Assembly: GCA_031289955.1 (NCBI GenBank)
Contig: JAITOL010000092.1
Location: forward strand, 1-36,168
Reading direction: 5' to 3'
Origin: Synergistaceae bacterium
Lineage (GTDB): Bacteria; Synergistota; Synergistia; Synergistales; Synergistaceae
DNA length: 36,168 nucleotides
A program made the translations under genes and the position numbers. The notes below the pieces were generated by a model, which worked only from the letters and a program-made list of their open reading frames with translations, was not told where the DNA came from and made no database searches. Every line of letters starts with the position of its first letter. The stretch's first letter is position 1. Below, in pieces: positions 8,641 to 18,089 of the stretch.

Positions 8641-9793
8641 CTACTCCCAAGTCCGGGGAGGACGTCTCCATCTCCTCTTTGCTCAGCTCGACCGGAGCGA
8701 CGAGACACAAAAATGAATCCGTCCCAGACGAGCGGACGGCCATATGACCGTCCTGTCCGTTAAAAAGCAGCCTGGCTGTGGGTTCGTCGAGAGCTTTGAC
8801 CGCGTCGTAGAAAAATCTTGTATTGAAACCGATGAAAAGCGCCTCGCCGTCGGAGATACACGGTATGTTTTCCACAGCTTCGCCAAACTCCCTCGCGCGG
8901 CCGGTCAGCGTGCACTCGCCGTTTTGAGCCAGATTCACGAGAACCGTCCTGTTATAGTCCCTTACAACCACATCGACGCGTTCGATGGCCGACAGCAGCG
9001 ACGATTTTTCTATATCGACCGATGTACTGTGCGACGCGGGCAGTATTTTGGCGTAAGCCGGAAATTTCGACTCCACCTTGCGTATCGCGAACTCGAGACC
9101 CTCCGCGGCGAAGTAAGCCTGGGACTCGTCGTACAAAATTTTTATCTCGAGCGACGAATCTATCATTCCGAGCACGCGGAGTATCTCCTTGAGTCCCTTC
9201 ATCGGAAGGAGCATCGGTTCGCTCTCGCTGCCCTCCGTAACCTCTGTGCGGCAGAGGGCGAGCCGTCTTTTGTCCGTTGAAACTATATTCAGCGCGCCGC
9301 GCTCCATCTCGAAATACGCGCTCGACAGATACTGAGGATATTCGTCGCCGGAGGACGCGCAGAGCGTGCCGCGCTCGACGGCTGACATCAACTTCGCTGC
9401 CGGCAGCGAGCAGAAAAACGAACCCCCCTCGGACGAGGGAAGTTTCGGAAAATCGCCGACGGGATAGGTCGAGAATTTATATCTGCTCTTTCCGGAGGTC
9501 ATCACGGCGTGCCCGCCGTCTATATGTATCGTGAATTCCGGGGATCCCGCCTTTTTAAAGAGATCGGATACCCCTTTCAGCGGAATTACCGCGTCTCCGG
9601 CCTCCAGAACCGTCACGCCTCCCGCTTTGCATATTATGGATGTCTTTATATCCGTCGCCTGAAGCTCGACCTCCTCCATATCGGCGCGCATTTTTATGGT
9701 CGAGAATATATTCATGGATCCCGACGTCCCAGCGCTGCGCTCGGCAAGGCTCCAGCTCTTTATAAAAACTTCTTTGTTCACCAGTATTTTCAT
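8630..9793 (-). CDS. dnaN: DNA polymerase III beta subunit (sliding clamp)
   Basis: Ring-shaped processivity clamp for the replicative polymerase. The product (387 residues from the chosen start) begins MKILVNKEVFIKSWSLAER, which is typical of DnaN, and contains LPAAKLMSAVERGTLCAS and STDKRRLALCRTEV. I chose ATG at 9793 because a GGAGG lies nine bases upstream. The open frame extends ten codons further, to 9823, but that segment contains the Shine-Dalgarno itself. The C-terminus has MAVRSSGTDSFLCLVAPVEL, close to the usual clamp ending. It overlaps recF by 11 bases. Many dnaA-dnaN gaps carry DnaA boxes, and this one does too. Confidence 0.96.
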   Translation of the reverse strand: MKILVNKEVFIKSWSLAERSAGTSGSMNIFSTIKMRADMEEVELQATDIKTSIICKAGGVTVLEAGDAVIPLKGVSDLFKKAGSPEFTIHIDGGHAVMTSGKSRYKFSTYPVGDFPKLPSSEGGSFFCSLPAAKLMSAVERGTLCASSGDEYPQYLSSAYFEMERGALNIVSTDKRRLALCRTEVTEGSESEPMLLPMKGLKEILRVLGMIDSSLEIKILYDESQAYFAAEGLEFAIRKVESKFPAYAKILPASHSTSVDIEKSSLLSAIERVDVVVRDYNRTVLVNLAQNGECTLTGRAREFGEAVENIPCISDGEALFIGFNTRFFYDAVKALDEPTARLLFNGQDGHMAVRSSGTDSFLCLVAPVELSKEEMETSSPDLGVDVL

Positions 9794-10057
9794 CTCAAAC
9801 GACCTCCAAACGTTCCTTTTCACAAAAAAGATATTCTACTTCTTGTTCTATTATATATATTATTAATAAGAAGTCGTACCAGTAGTGTCTGTGGATTCGT
9901 GGAAAACAACCCTTACCGCGCCAGGCTCAAAGTTTTCCGCTGTGGAAAACCCCCGATTCTTTTATCTCGAGTTTTTCACATTTTCCACATGAAATTTGTG
10001 AAAAACCTGAACGAACGATGGGAAAACAACATTCATCCACCGCCGGTACACGAATTT
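9794..10057. other. dnaA-dnaN intergenic region with DnaA-box-like sites and an AT-rich stretch (possible second origin part)
   Basis: This 264-bp gap holds several matches to the DnaA box (TTATCCACA). They include TGTGGAAAA at 9941-9949, TTTTCCACA at 9981-9989 and the weaker TGTGGATTC at 9890-9898. A further TTATCCACG lies at 10077-10085 in the dnaA 3' end. A nearly pure AT run covers about 9848-9870 and could be a DNA-unwinding element. A perfect 10-bp inverted repeat (GTTTTTCACA at 9971-9980, its complement at 9997-10006) flanks the 9981 box. A repeated GGAAAACAAC occurs at 9901 and 10021. The dnaN promoter must also be here, but no clear -35 was found. Confidence 0.6.
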
Positions 10058-11383
10058 TTACATCTTATCCTGCAAATTATCCACGATAGTCTTTACCCTT
10101 AAATTTGTCTTGATCATTTCCTCTATTCTCCTGCACGCGTATAGCACGGTAGTATGGTCTTTTTTGTTGAACGCTATGGCTATCTGATTTACCGTCATGC
10201 GCAGGTTCTTCCGCGCTGTGTACATAGCTATCTGGCGGGCCAAAGCCAGCTCGGCGGTTCTATTTGGGGAGAGAAGCTCCTCCACGGTTATGCCGAAGCT
10301 CTCCGCCACGATCTGCTGAATGTAGTCTATGCTGACCTGTCCCTTCGCGTTTCCGCGCAGTATGTCCTTGAGCCAGACGCCTATGTTTTCGGTGTTCATC
10401 GGTTCGGAATTTATCTCGGAGTACGCTATGACCCTGTTTAGCGCGCCTTCGAGCTCCCTTATGTTGCTCGGTATGTTCTGGGCCAGGAAGAGTATTACCT
10501 CCTCCGGTATGACCCGGTTTTTGAAATCGGCCTTCTTCTGGAGTATCGCGACCCTCGTCTCGAGATCCGGCGTCTGTATGTCGGTGACGAGCCCGGATTC
10601 GAAACGCGATACGAGGCGTTCCTCAACGCCCAAAATATCCCTCGGCGGCCGGTCCGAGCTTATCACTATCTGTTTCGAGGCCTCGTACAGGGTGTTGAAC
10701 GTGTTGAAAAACTCCTCCTGAGTCTGTTCCTTTCCGGTTATGAACTGGATGTCGTCTATGAGAAGCAGGTCGAGGTTGCGGTATCTGCCGCGAAACTCGT
10801 GAGTGCTGTTGTTTCTTATGGCCGTTATGAGATCGTTTGTGAACTTTTCCGAGCTGACGTACAGCGTGCGCGCGTCCATTATATTTTGGCCGACGTGATG
10901 GGCGATGGCGTGCATGAGGTGCGTTTTGCCGAGTCCGACGCCCCCCCATATGAAAAGGGGATTGTAGGCAACGCCCGGCGAATCGCTCACCGCAAGGCTG
11001 GCGGCGTGAGCGAGCCTGTTCGACTTGCCGACGACGAACGATTCGAAAACATAATTCGGATTGAGCCCGTTGGCGCTCTTCTGGGGAATTTGGATTTTCT
11101 GCGAACCCCGATCCTTCTGGGAATCGGAGGAAACATCGCGGGCGACCTGCATGGAGACCGATAAAGCGTATCCGCGACCATGAAGGAAACGAACCAGATG
11201 ATCCATGACGACCGTCTCCATCTTTGATTTTGAGAACTGGTTCGACGCCTCGATTATGAGGACGTCGCCGTCTATCGACACAGGGCGGCTTGTGGCAAGC
11301 CATATTTCGTTAATTTCTTCCGGCAAAAATTCTTTGACTGATGCCAGAACGTCCTGCCAGATTGCCTCCATATCTTTATCCAC
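10058..11383 (-). CDS. dnaA: Chromosomal replication initiator protein DnaA
   Basis: AAA+ initiator that binds DnaA boxes and melts oriC. From the chosen start it has 441 residues. Visible features: domain I (IWQDVLASVKEFL), a variable linker, domain III starting LNPNYVFESFVVGKSNRLAHA with Walker A GGVGLGKTHLMHAI and Walker B LLLIDDIQFITGKEQTQEEF, and domain IV with the box-binding signature NKKDHTTVLYACRRIEE. I chose the GTG at 11383 because GAGGTG lies seven bases upstream. The ATG at 11413, ten codons further out, lacks a good Shine-Dalgarno. Transcribed away from the origin on the minus strand, first in the dnaA-dnaN-recF-mnmG series. Confidence 0.97.
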   Translation of the reverse strand: MDKDMEAIWQDVLASVKEFLPEEINEIWLATSRPVSIDGDVLIIEASNQFSKSKMETVVMDHLVRFLHGRGYALSVSMQVARDVSSDSQKDRGSQKIQIPQKSANGLNPNYVFESFVVGKSNRLAHAASLAVSDSPGVAYNPLFIWGGVGLGKTHLMHAIAHHVGQNIMDARTLYVSSEKFTNDLITAIRNNSTHEFRGRYRNLDLLLIDDIQFITGKEQTQEEFFNTFNTLYEASKQIVISSDRPPRDILGVEERLVSRFESGLVTDIQTPDLETRVAILQKKADFKNRVIPEEVILFLAQNIPSNIRELEGALNRVIAYSEINSEPMNTENIGVWLKDILRGNAKGQVSIDYIQQIVAESFGITVEELLSPNRTAELALARQIAMYTARKNLRMTVNQIAIAFNKKDHTTVLYACRRIEEMIKTNLRVKTIVDNLQDKM

Positions 11384-11413
11384 TTCAAAACACCTCGTCT
11401 GTCGCGCGCTCAT

Positions 11414-11762
11414 CCGCTTTTTACTAAATTAAACAGAGCCAGCATATTCTAACATGAGTCCGACATGAATGATAACAACTAAAAACCATTAAATTATACA
11501 TTATCCACTAATATTATCCACATATACACAATTTGGCTCCCGTTATTTGTGGATTATTGCGGGCGATTGATATCGCAAGCGTTAAAATATAGTCAAAATT
11601 TCCGCAAAATTTTAAACGCGCACGGAATGGCGTTTAGTCGAAAATGAGATACGTGGAAAAAAAATTCCGGGTTATCCACGTATGTGCATAACTTAGGTGG
11701 ACAATTATAGCTTATTTACTCATAATATATGTGTAGTTATAAATATAGGAGGAGGCCTCTAT
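11414..11762. other. Candidate oriC: DnaA-box cluster between divergent dnaA and the Tat operon
   Basis: No gene occupies this stretch. It has five DnaA-box-like nonamers: TTATCCACT (11501-11509), TTATCCACA (11514-11522, perfect), TGTGGATTA (11548-11556, reverse), TTATCCACG (11672-11680) and TGTGCATAA (11683-11691, reverse). AT-rich runs lie around 11490-11520 and 11581-11615. Transcription diverges here: everything to the left is minus strand and most genes to the right are plus strand, as expected where two replichores begin. Together with the adjacent dnaA-dnaN region this suggests a bipartite origin. A cumulative GC-skew minimum at this point would confirm it. Confidence 0.72.
11698..11726 (+). 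promoter_or_regulatory. Probable promoter of the Tat operon
   Basis: TGGACA at 11698-11703 and CATAAT at 11721-11726 are separated by 17 bases, each one mismatch from the sigma-70 consensus. The predicted start near 11733 leaves a 30-base leader with AGGAGGAGG before the DUF362 gene. The promoter begins only seven bases after the last DnaA box (11683-11691), so DnaA binding could influence it. Confidence 0.5.
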
Positions 11763-12680
11763 ATGGACAGGCGCGAATTTTTGAAAAAAACCGCCGTTTT
11801 GGGTCTGGGAGTCGGAATGACGTTTATTCCCGGAGGGCTCAAGAAGATATGTTCGTCGATCGCGTCGGCGGACGAGTATCCGAATCTCGTCGCGCTGAAG
11901 GGCGCCAAACCGAATCTCATGTTCGACAGGGGCATGAAAGCCATCGGCGGTATGGGCAGGTTTGTAAGGTCTGGACAGACTGTGGTCATAAAGCCGAATA
12001 TATCGTGGGACGTACCTCCGGACGGAGCGGCCAACACGTCGCCCGAACTTGTTGCGAGCGTGATCAAACACTGCCTCGACGCCGGAGCGGGCAAGGTATA
12101 TGTCATGGATCACTCCATAGAATATTGGGAGAACAGCAAAAAATCCTCGCTGATTGGCGACGCGGTCATCATCGCGGGAGGGGTCTATGCTCCAGCCGAC
12201 AGCGGCGGATATTATTCGAGCGTAAAGGTCTCCGGCAACTCGCTCAAGGAGGCGATGATCCACGAGACTCTGCTCGAAAGCGACGTGCTGATAAGCGTGC
12301 CGGTGTTGAAGCATCACGGAGGCGCCGGGGTGAGCATATCGGCGAAAGGCCTCATGGGATGCGTCTGGGACAGGCGCGAATATCACGCGAACGGGCTTCA
12401 GCGTTGCATAGCGGATTTTCTGTCCGTCAGGAGGCCAGACCTGAACGTTATAGACGCGGGTCGCGTTATAACGAGGCACGGGCCGAGAGGAGGATCCGCC
12501 TCCGATATAGTGAGGATGGATTCGCTGCTCATATCGGACGACGTTGTGGCCTCCGACGCGGCCGGCGCGACGATGCTCGGACACAAACCGGAGGATATAG
12601 AGCATATACGACTCGCCGCCCAGGCGGGGCACGGAGAGATAGATCTGTCGAAACTGAAGATAGAACGGATTACAGTTTAA
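11763..12680 (+). CDS. DUF362-family protein with Tat signal peptide
   Basis: A 305-residue DUF362 protein predicted to be exported by the twin-arginine route: it begins MDRREFLKKTAVLGLGVG, a consensus Tat motif (R3-R4 then FLK) with a hydrophobic stretch. DUF362 blocks are visible in KPNISWDVPPDGAANTSPELV, HCLDAGAGKVYVMDH and ISVPVLKHHGGAGVSISAKGLMGCVWDR. DUF362 proteins often accompany ferredoxins and are thought to act in redox or Fe-S-linked processes; the reaction is unknown. ATG at 11763 is preferred over 11697 because AGGAGGAGG precedes it and the Tat signal then starts at residue 1. It heads a four-gene unit with a polyferredoxin and tatA/tatC, so it is a probable Tat client made beside its own translocase. 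Confidence 0.85.
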   Translation: MDRREFLKKTAVLGLGVGMTFIPGGLKKICSSIASADEYPNLVALKGAKPNLMFDRGMKAIGGMGRFVRSGQTVVIKPNISWDVPPDGAANTSPELVASVIKHCLDAGAGKVYVMDHSIEYWENSKKSSLIGDAVIIAGGVYAPADSGGYYSSVKVSGNSLKEAMIHETLLESDVLISVPVLKHHGGAGVSISAKGLMGCVWDRREYHANGLQRCIADFLSVRRPDLNVIDAGRVITRHGPRGGSASDIVRMDSLLISDDVVASDAAGATMLGHKPEDIEHIRLAAQAGHGEIDLSKLKIERITV

Positions 12681-12690
12681 CCGCATAAAG

Positions 12691-14184
12691 ATGCCGGAAC
12701 AGTGCGGGAAGGGGAAAATCAGGAGGTTTTATCGCGCTTTGTTTTGCGCGCGCGGCATAATCGCGGTTTCATGTTTTGCGATTTTCCTCTGGGCGTACTC
12801 GAGGCCGCGCTCCTTTTGCAACGACTTTGCCGGATATCTGTTGAACTTCCAGTTCTCGGCGCGCGCGGTCGGGGTCGGAGCGACGGCCGGGGCTGTGCTG
12901 ATATTTCTAATGGCGGCTTTCGCCGCCGGGAGGATTTTTTGTTCGGCGTTTTGTCCGATGGGGGCGCTCCAGGAGCTTTTGTGGAGAGTGTCGGGGGCGT
13001 TGAAGATATCTCGCGGAAAATATATTTCGCCGCGGAAAATCAGATATATAGTGCCTCTCGTCTCTGCTGCCGGGATAATCGCGGTCGTCAGGGCCATGTT
13101 CATCATACCTGATCCCATATCGAACTTCGGCCGGGGAATTTTGGGAATATCGCTCGTTTTGGAAGGGGTTATAACGCCGCAAGTTCTGGCGTCAGTCGCG
13201 TTTTTTCTCGTGATCGCGTCCGCCGCGTTTTGGCGGGGCAGGAGATTTTGCGACTGGTGCCCGGTAGGCACTGTGCTCGGCTTCGCGTCGTTCGTCGCTC
13301 CGATGAGGCTCGCGCTTGACTCACATGGATGCGTCTCATGCGGATTGTGTGAAAAATCCTGCCCGATGAACTGTGTCGACGCCTCCGGAAAAAAGATAGA
13401 CAGCGACAGGTGCGTGCTCTGCATGGGGTGCGCGTCGGTATGTCCGGGAGAGTTCATTCGTTTCGGGCGTCGCGGGTCGCCGGCCCCGGACGGCAGAAGA
13501 AGAAATTTCATAAAAAGGGCGTGCGCGTTTATAATAGGGGCAGGTTATCTCGGAGGCAGAAACATGGCGGATTTAGCGCGCGGCATAGACGTTCGGGCGA
13601 AGGTTTCGCGGGAAGCGGCGTCATTCGCGCTTCCTCCCGGCGCCTTGAGCGAAGAATATTTTTCGTCGAGATGCGTGGCCTGCCAGATGTGCGTGAAATC
13701 CTGTCCCGTTGGGATAATAAGGGCTGACGACGCTCCGCAGCCGGTGGTAGTCTACGGGACGGATTACTGCCAGTTCAACTGCGTCGAGTGCGGCAAGGTC
13801 TGCCCGACCAACGCCATCACGCGTCTCGACGTCGAGACGAAGCGCGTTACAAGAATAGGCTTGTCTCGCCTCACGCTTTCCAGATGCGTCGTGGTGACGA
13901 AGTTACAGGCGTGCGGCGCGTGCGCTGAGGTTTGCCCGACCCACGCGCTTCGGATGGAGCGTTACGAAGGCAATCCGGGGCTCACGATACCGGTCTTTGA
14001 CAAGGATTACTGCATCGGCTGCGGCGCGTGCCTCTGCGTCTGTCCGGCCGACCCGACAGCGTTCGGGATGACGGGAGTTTCACCGCAGATTCCGACGCTG
14101 GGTATGCGCACGGCAGCATATGACGAAGGCGACGAGGATGGAGGCGTCAGACCCATGACGTCGGACGACGATTTTCCATTTTAA
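12691..14184 (+). CDS. NapH-NapG-like fused membrane polyferredoxin
   Basis: A 497-residue protein that looks like a NapH-type membrane ferredoxin joined to a NapG-type periplasmic ferredoxin. The N-terminal half has about four to five membrane helices, the CSAFCPMGALQELL and CDWCPVG motifs, then two [4Fe-4S] motifs (CVSCGLCEKSCP and CVLCMGCASVCP). Around residues 268-290 is GRRRNFIKRACAFIIGAGYL, which resembles an internal Tat signal. The C-terminal part has four more cysteine motifs (CVACQMCVKSCP, CVECGKVCP, CGACAEVCP, CIGCGACLCVCP). This suggests electron transfer between the membrane and an exported partner, perhaps the DUF362 protein. The start has a weak ribosome site ten bases after the DUF362 stop; coupling is likely. 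Confidence 0.85.
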   Translation: MPEQCGKGKIRRFYRALFCARGIIAVSCFAIFLWAYSRPRSFCNDFAGYLLNFQFSARAVGVGATAGAVLIFLMAAFAAGRIFCSAFCPMGALQELLWRVSGALKISRGKYISPRKIRYIVPLVSAAGIIAVVRAMFIIPDPISNFGRGILGISLVLEGVITPQVLASVAFFLVIASAAFWRGRRFCDWCPVGTVLGFASFVAPMRLALDSHGCVSCGLCEKSCPMNCVDASGKKIDSDRCVLCMGCASVCPGEFIRFGRRGSPAPDGRRRNFIKRACAFIIGAGYLGGRNMADLARGIDVRAKVSREAASFALPPGALSEEYFSSRCVACQMCVKSCPVGIIRADDAPQPVVVYGTDYCQFNCVECGKVCPTNAITRLDVETKRVTRIGLSRLTLSRCVVVTKLQACGACAEVCPTHALRMERYEGNPGLTIPVFDKDYCIGCGACLCVCPADPTAFGMTGVSPQIPTLGMRTAAYDEGDEDGGVRPMTSDDDFPF

Positions 14185-14196
14185 GGAGGGGTAACG

Positions 14197-14388
14197 ATGA
14201 ATCTTGGCATGGGCGAAATAGGCCTTCTCATAGTGTTGGCTCTCATTATATTCGGGGCGAAGCGCCTGCCTGAGGTCGGACGCGCGGCGGGCGACGCCAT
14301 AAGGGAGTTCAAGTCCGCGATGAGCGGAGACGGCAGAGGCTCTAAAGAAGCGGAGAGAGGCGACCGGACGGACGGCGATGCCGACTGA
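14197..14388 (+). CDS. tatA: Twin-arginine translocase subunit TatA
   Basis: A 63-residue pore-forming subunit of the Tat protein exporter. It has the classic plan: a short membrane helix (MGEIGLLIVLALIIFG), the FG hinge, the amphipathic helix AKRLPEVGRAAGDAIREFKS, and a charged, disordered tail. A strong AAGGAGGGG precedes the ATG. No separate tatB is present, so this subunit probably does both the TatA and TatB jobs, as in other minimal Tat systems. It overlaps tatC by 11 bases. Confidence 0.95.
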   Translation: MNLGMGEIGLLIVLALIIFGAKRLPEVGRAAGDAIREFKSAMSGDGRGSKEAERGDRTDGDAD

Positions 14389-15094
14389 CGCGAAGGGCGA
14401 GTGGGAGGAGCATCTCGAGGAGCTGCGCCGGCGGATAATAAGCGTTCTCGCCGTATTTTTCGCGGCAACCGTCATTTCGTTCGTCTTTTCGGAAGGGATA
14501 GCGTCATTTTTCACTGACCCGGTCTCGCATCTCGGGGCGAGGCTCTACTCTTTCTCCCCGGCTGAAAAACTCATGGCTTACCTTCACATATCAGCACTGT
14601 CGGGCGCCGTATTTACGGCGCCTTTTTTCATACTCCAGACGGCCCTTTTCATCTGGCCGGCACTAAAAGGCGCCGAGAAAACCTGGGCCAGATTCGCGCT
14701 TTTTTCGGTTCCTTTTCTCTTTCTGGCCGGGATGGCCGCGTCCTACAGCTTCCTGGCCCCGAAAGCGATCTCGTTTTTTCTTTCGTTCGCCTCGAGCGAC
14801 GGCGTGGAGCCGCTCTGGAGCTTCAGGGAGTATCTGTCGCTTTTGATTTCTCTCATGCTGGCGGCCGGCGTTTCGCTTCAGATGCCTCTAGTGATGCTGA
14901 TACTGTTCGCGTTGGGCGCGCTCGACCCGCGCATGGTCGCCAAATCCCGCTCGTACATCGTTCTTCTTATATTTTTTCTCGCCGCCCTAATCACCCCGCC
15001 GGATGTCATAAGCCAGATAATGTTCGGAGTGCCGCTTTATCTGCTCTTCGAGGCGACGCTTTTTCTCGGGCGGATCATAGCGAAAAAACGATAG
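14378..15094 (+). CDS. tatC: Twin-arginine translocase subunit TatC
   Basis: The 238-residue, six-helix receptor that recognises the twin-arginine signal. The N-terminal cytoplasmic motif EWEEHLEELRRRI is characteristic, followed by a long periplasmic loop with the family block FSPAEKLMAYLHIS, and later FREYLSLLISLMLAAGVSLQMPLVM and TPPDVISQIMFGVPLYLLFE. The ATG at 14378 lies inside the tatA tail. As the last gene of the Tat operon, its transcript probably ends in the following gap (15095-15219), although no clear terminator hairpin was found there. Confidence 0.96.
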   Translation: MPTDAKGEWEEHLEELRRRIISVLAVFFAATVISFVFSEGIASFFTDPVSHLGARLYSFSPAEKLMAYLHISALSGAVFTAPFFILQTALFIWPALKGAEKTWARFALFSVPFLFLAGMAASYSFLAPKAISFFLSFASSDGVEPLWSFREYLSLLISLMLAAGVSLQMPLVMLILFALGALDPRMVAKSRSYIVLLIFFLAALITPPDVISQIMFGVPLYLLFEATLFLGRIIAKKR

Positions 15095-15219
15095 GGACTC
15101 GATAAAAACATCAGATTTAGTCATTTTTCATTCACACTTTTACGTTCTCATATTGGGCGTATTGAGGATATGAGCCGGAGGTATAATGATATTATCCCGC
15201 GAAAGAGGAGATGACTTTG

Positions 15220-16119
15220 GTGAATAAATTTAGCGACGCCGCGCTGGATTATGAGAAGGCGAGAGAACATATAGGTAAATATTTATATGCAATGGCGTTC
15301 ATCGGTTTTTTAATATTTTGTTTTGAGTCTCGCATAGATTTTGGAGGATTCCGTCTCACCGATTTTTACAGGATGGTTGTCACAACGATAGTTCTAATAT
15401 TCGCAAGCACTCCGTGGTTTATTTTCATTAAGTTTCGAACGGACAAGCTATGGATACTGAGGGAGCTCGGGCTGGGACACGGCGATAATTGGGACGGCGG
15501 CAATTTGCTGAGAAAGCCGATGTTCATGTGGCTTTTCCTCTTTGTTCAGAACTTTTTATATAATAAGATAGGAAATCAAAACATATTTTTGGTTATCAAT
15601 TCACTTTTAGCGGTTGTATCCGTGCACTTTTTATCCCTCAATCTATCCGCCATGATGGGTATGTACCGCTATCTGACCGCTCGCGTAACCGACGACGATG
15701 GGGCGAAAACGGACGCGGGGGACGACGAGATATTGGAGACGCTTTATAAGGCCAATCAAGGCAACCGCTCAAGTTGTACCGCGCTTTTGGTGATGTTCCT
15801 CTATCTGTGGGTGATCGTTTTGGTCTTCGTTTCCTCGATCGCGTCCAGTTTAAAGTATGTGATCCCAATGTTTCAGTTTCTGATCGTCTGTATTTCAGTC
15901 GGTTCATTTTCCTTTTTTACATCGAGATTCATCGCGAACAACATGATCTTTCACCATCTGGCGTCGATGAATAACGCCTCCTATACAGGCGGCGCGAGCA
16001 GATTTGGGGAACTCATGTCCTCCCAGATGAAATTTACGAAAACAGTGGTGATCTTCCCCCTGCTGCCGCTCATTTACGGGACGGCGTTTTACGTAATATA
16101 CAGCTCGCTGTCCGCGTAA
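15220..16119 (+). CDS. Orphan multi-pass membrane protein, unknown function
   Basis: About 299 residues with no family I recognise. Hydrophobic segments are visible near residues 18-35 (LYAMAFIGFLIFCF), 47-65 (MVVTTIVLIFASTPWFIFI), about 105-145, 190-215 (ALLVMFLYLWVIVLVFVSS), 220-240 and the C-terminus (VVIFPLLPLIYGTAFYVIY). A charged central loop holds TDDDGAKTDAGDDE. I prefer GTG at 15220 because GAGGAG lies nine bases upstream; the ATG at 15211 sits directly on that site. It is AT-richer than its neighbours, with more TTT, TTA and ATT codons, hinting at transfer or loose selection. A TATAAT lies at 15182-15187 without a convincing -35, so it may be transcribed alone. Confidence 0.7.
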   Translation: MNKFSDAALDYEKAREHIGKYLYAMAFIGFLIFCFESRIDFGGFRLTDFYRMVVTTIVLIFASTPWFIFIKFRTDKLWILRELGLGHGDNWDGGNLLRKPMFMWLFLFVQNFLYNKIGNQNIFLVINSLLAVVSVHFLSLNLSAMMGMYRYLTARVTDDDGAKTDAGDDEILETLYKANQGNRSSCTALLVMFLYLWVIVLVFVSSIASSLKYVIPMFQFLIVCISVGSFSFFTSRFIANNMIFHHLASMNNASYTGGASRFGELMSSQMKFTKTVVIFPLLPLIYGTAFYVIYSSLSA

Positions 16120-16221
16120 GGTATCAATGAGGTTACGCCGATCAGCTTGATTTTTTCACCGCAACGAGCCATGATATGGAAAGTTTGCAATAGGTTATTG
16201 TAATAATGGGAGGGCGAATTC

Positions 16222-18054
<1,833 letters not shown>

Positions 18055-18089
18055 TGAAAACTCTGATCCGAAAAAACTATGCCATATGC

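Noticed and set aside
11697-11762. Upstream start at 11697 for the DUF362 protein
   Set aside because: It would bury the Tat motif behind 22 residues and lies in the predicted promoter; ATG 11763 has the strong ribosome site.
9794-11762. rpmH/rnpA or tRNA genes near dnaA
   Set aside because: Looked for in both gaps flanking dnaA; no fitting frame or cloverleaf was found.
11712-12686. Frames of 324 (minus) and 319 (plus) codons over the DUF362 gene
   Set aside because: The DUF362 frame has the Tat signal, ribosome site and family motifs; the others are shadows.
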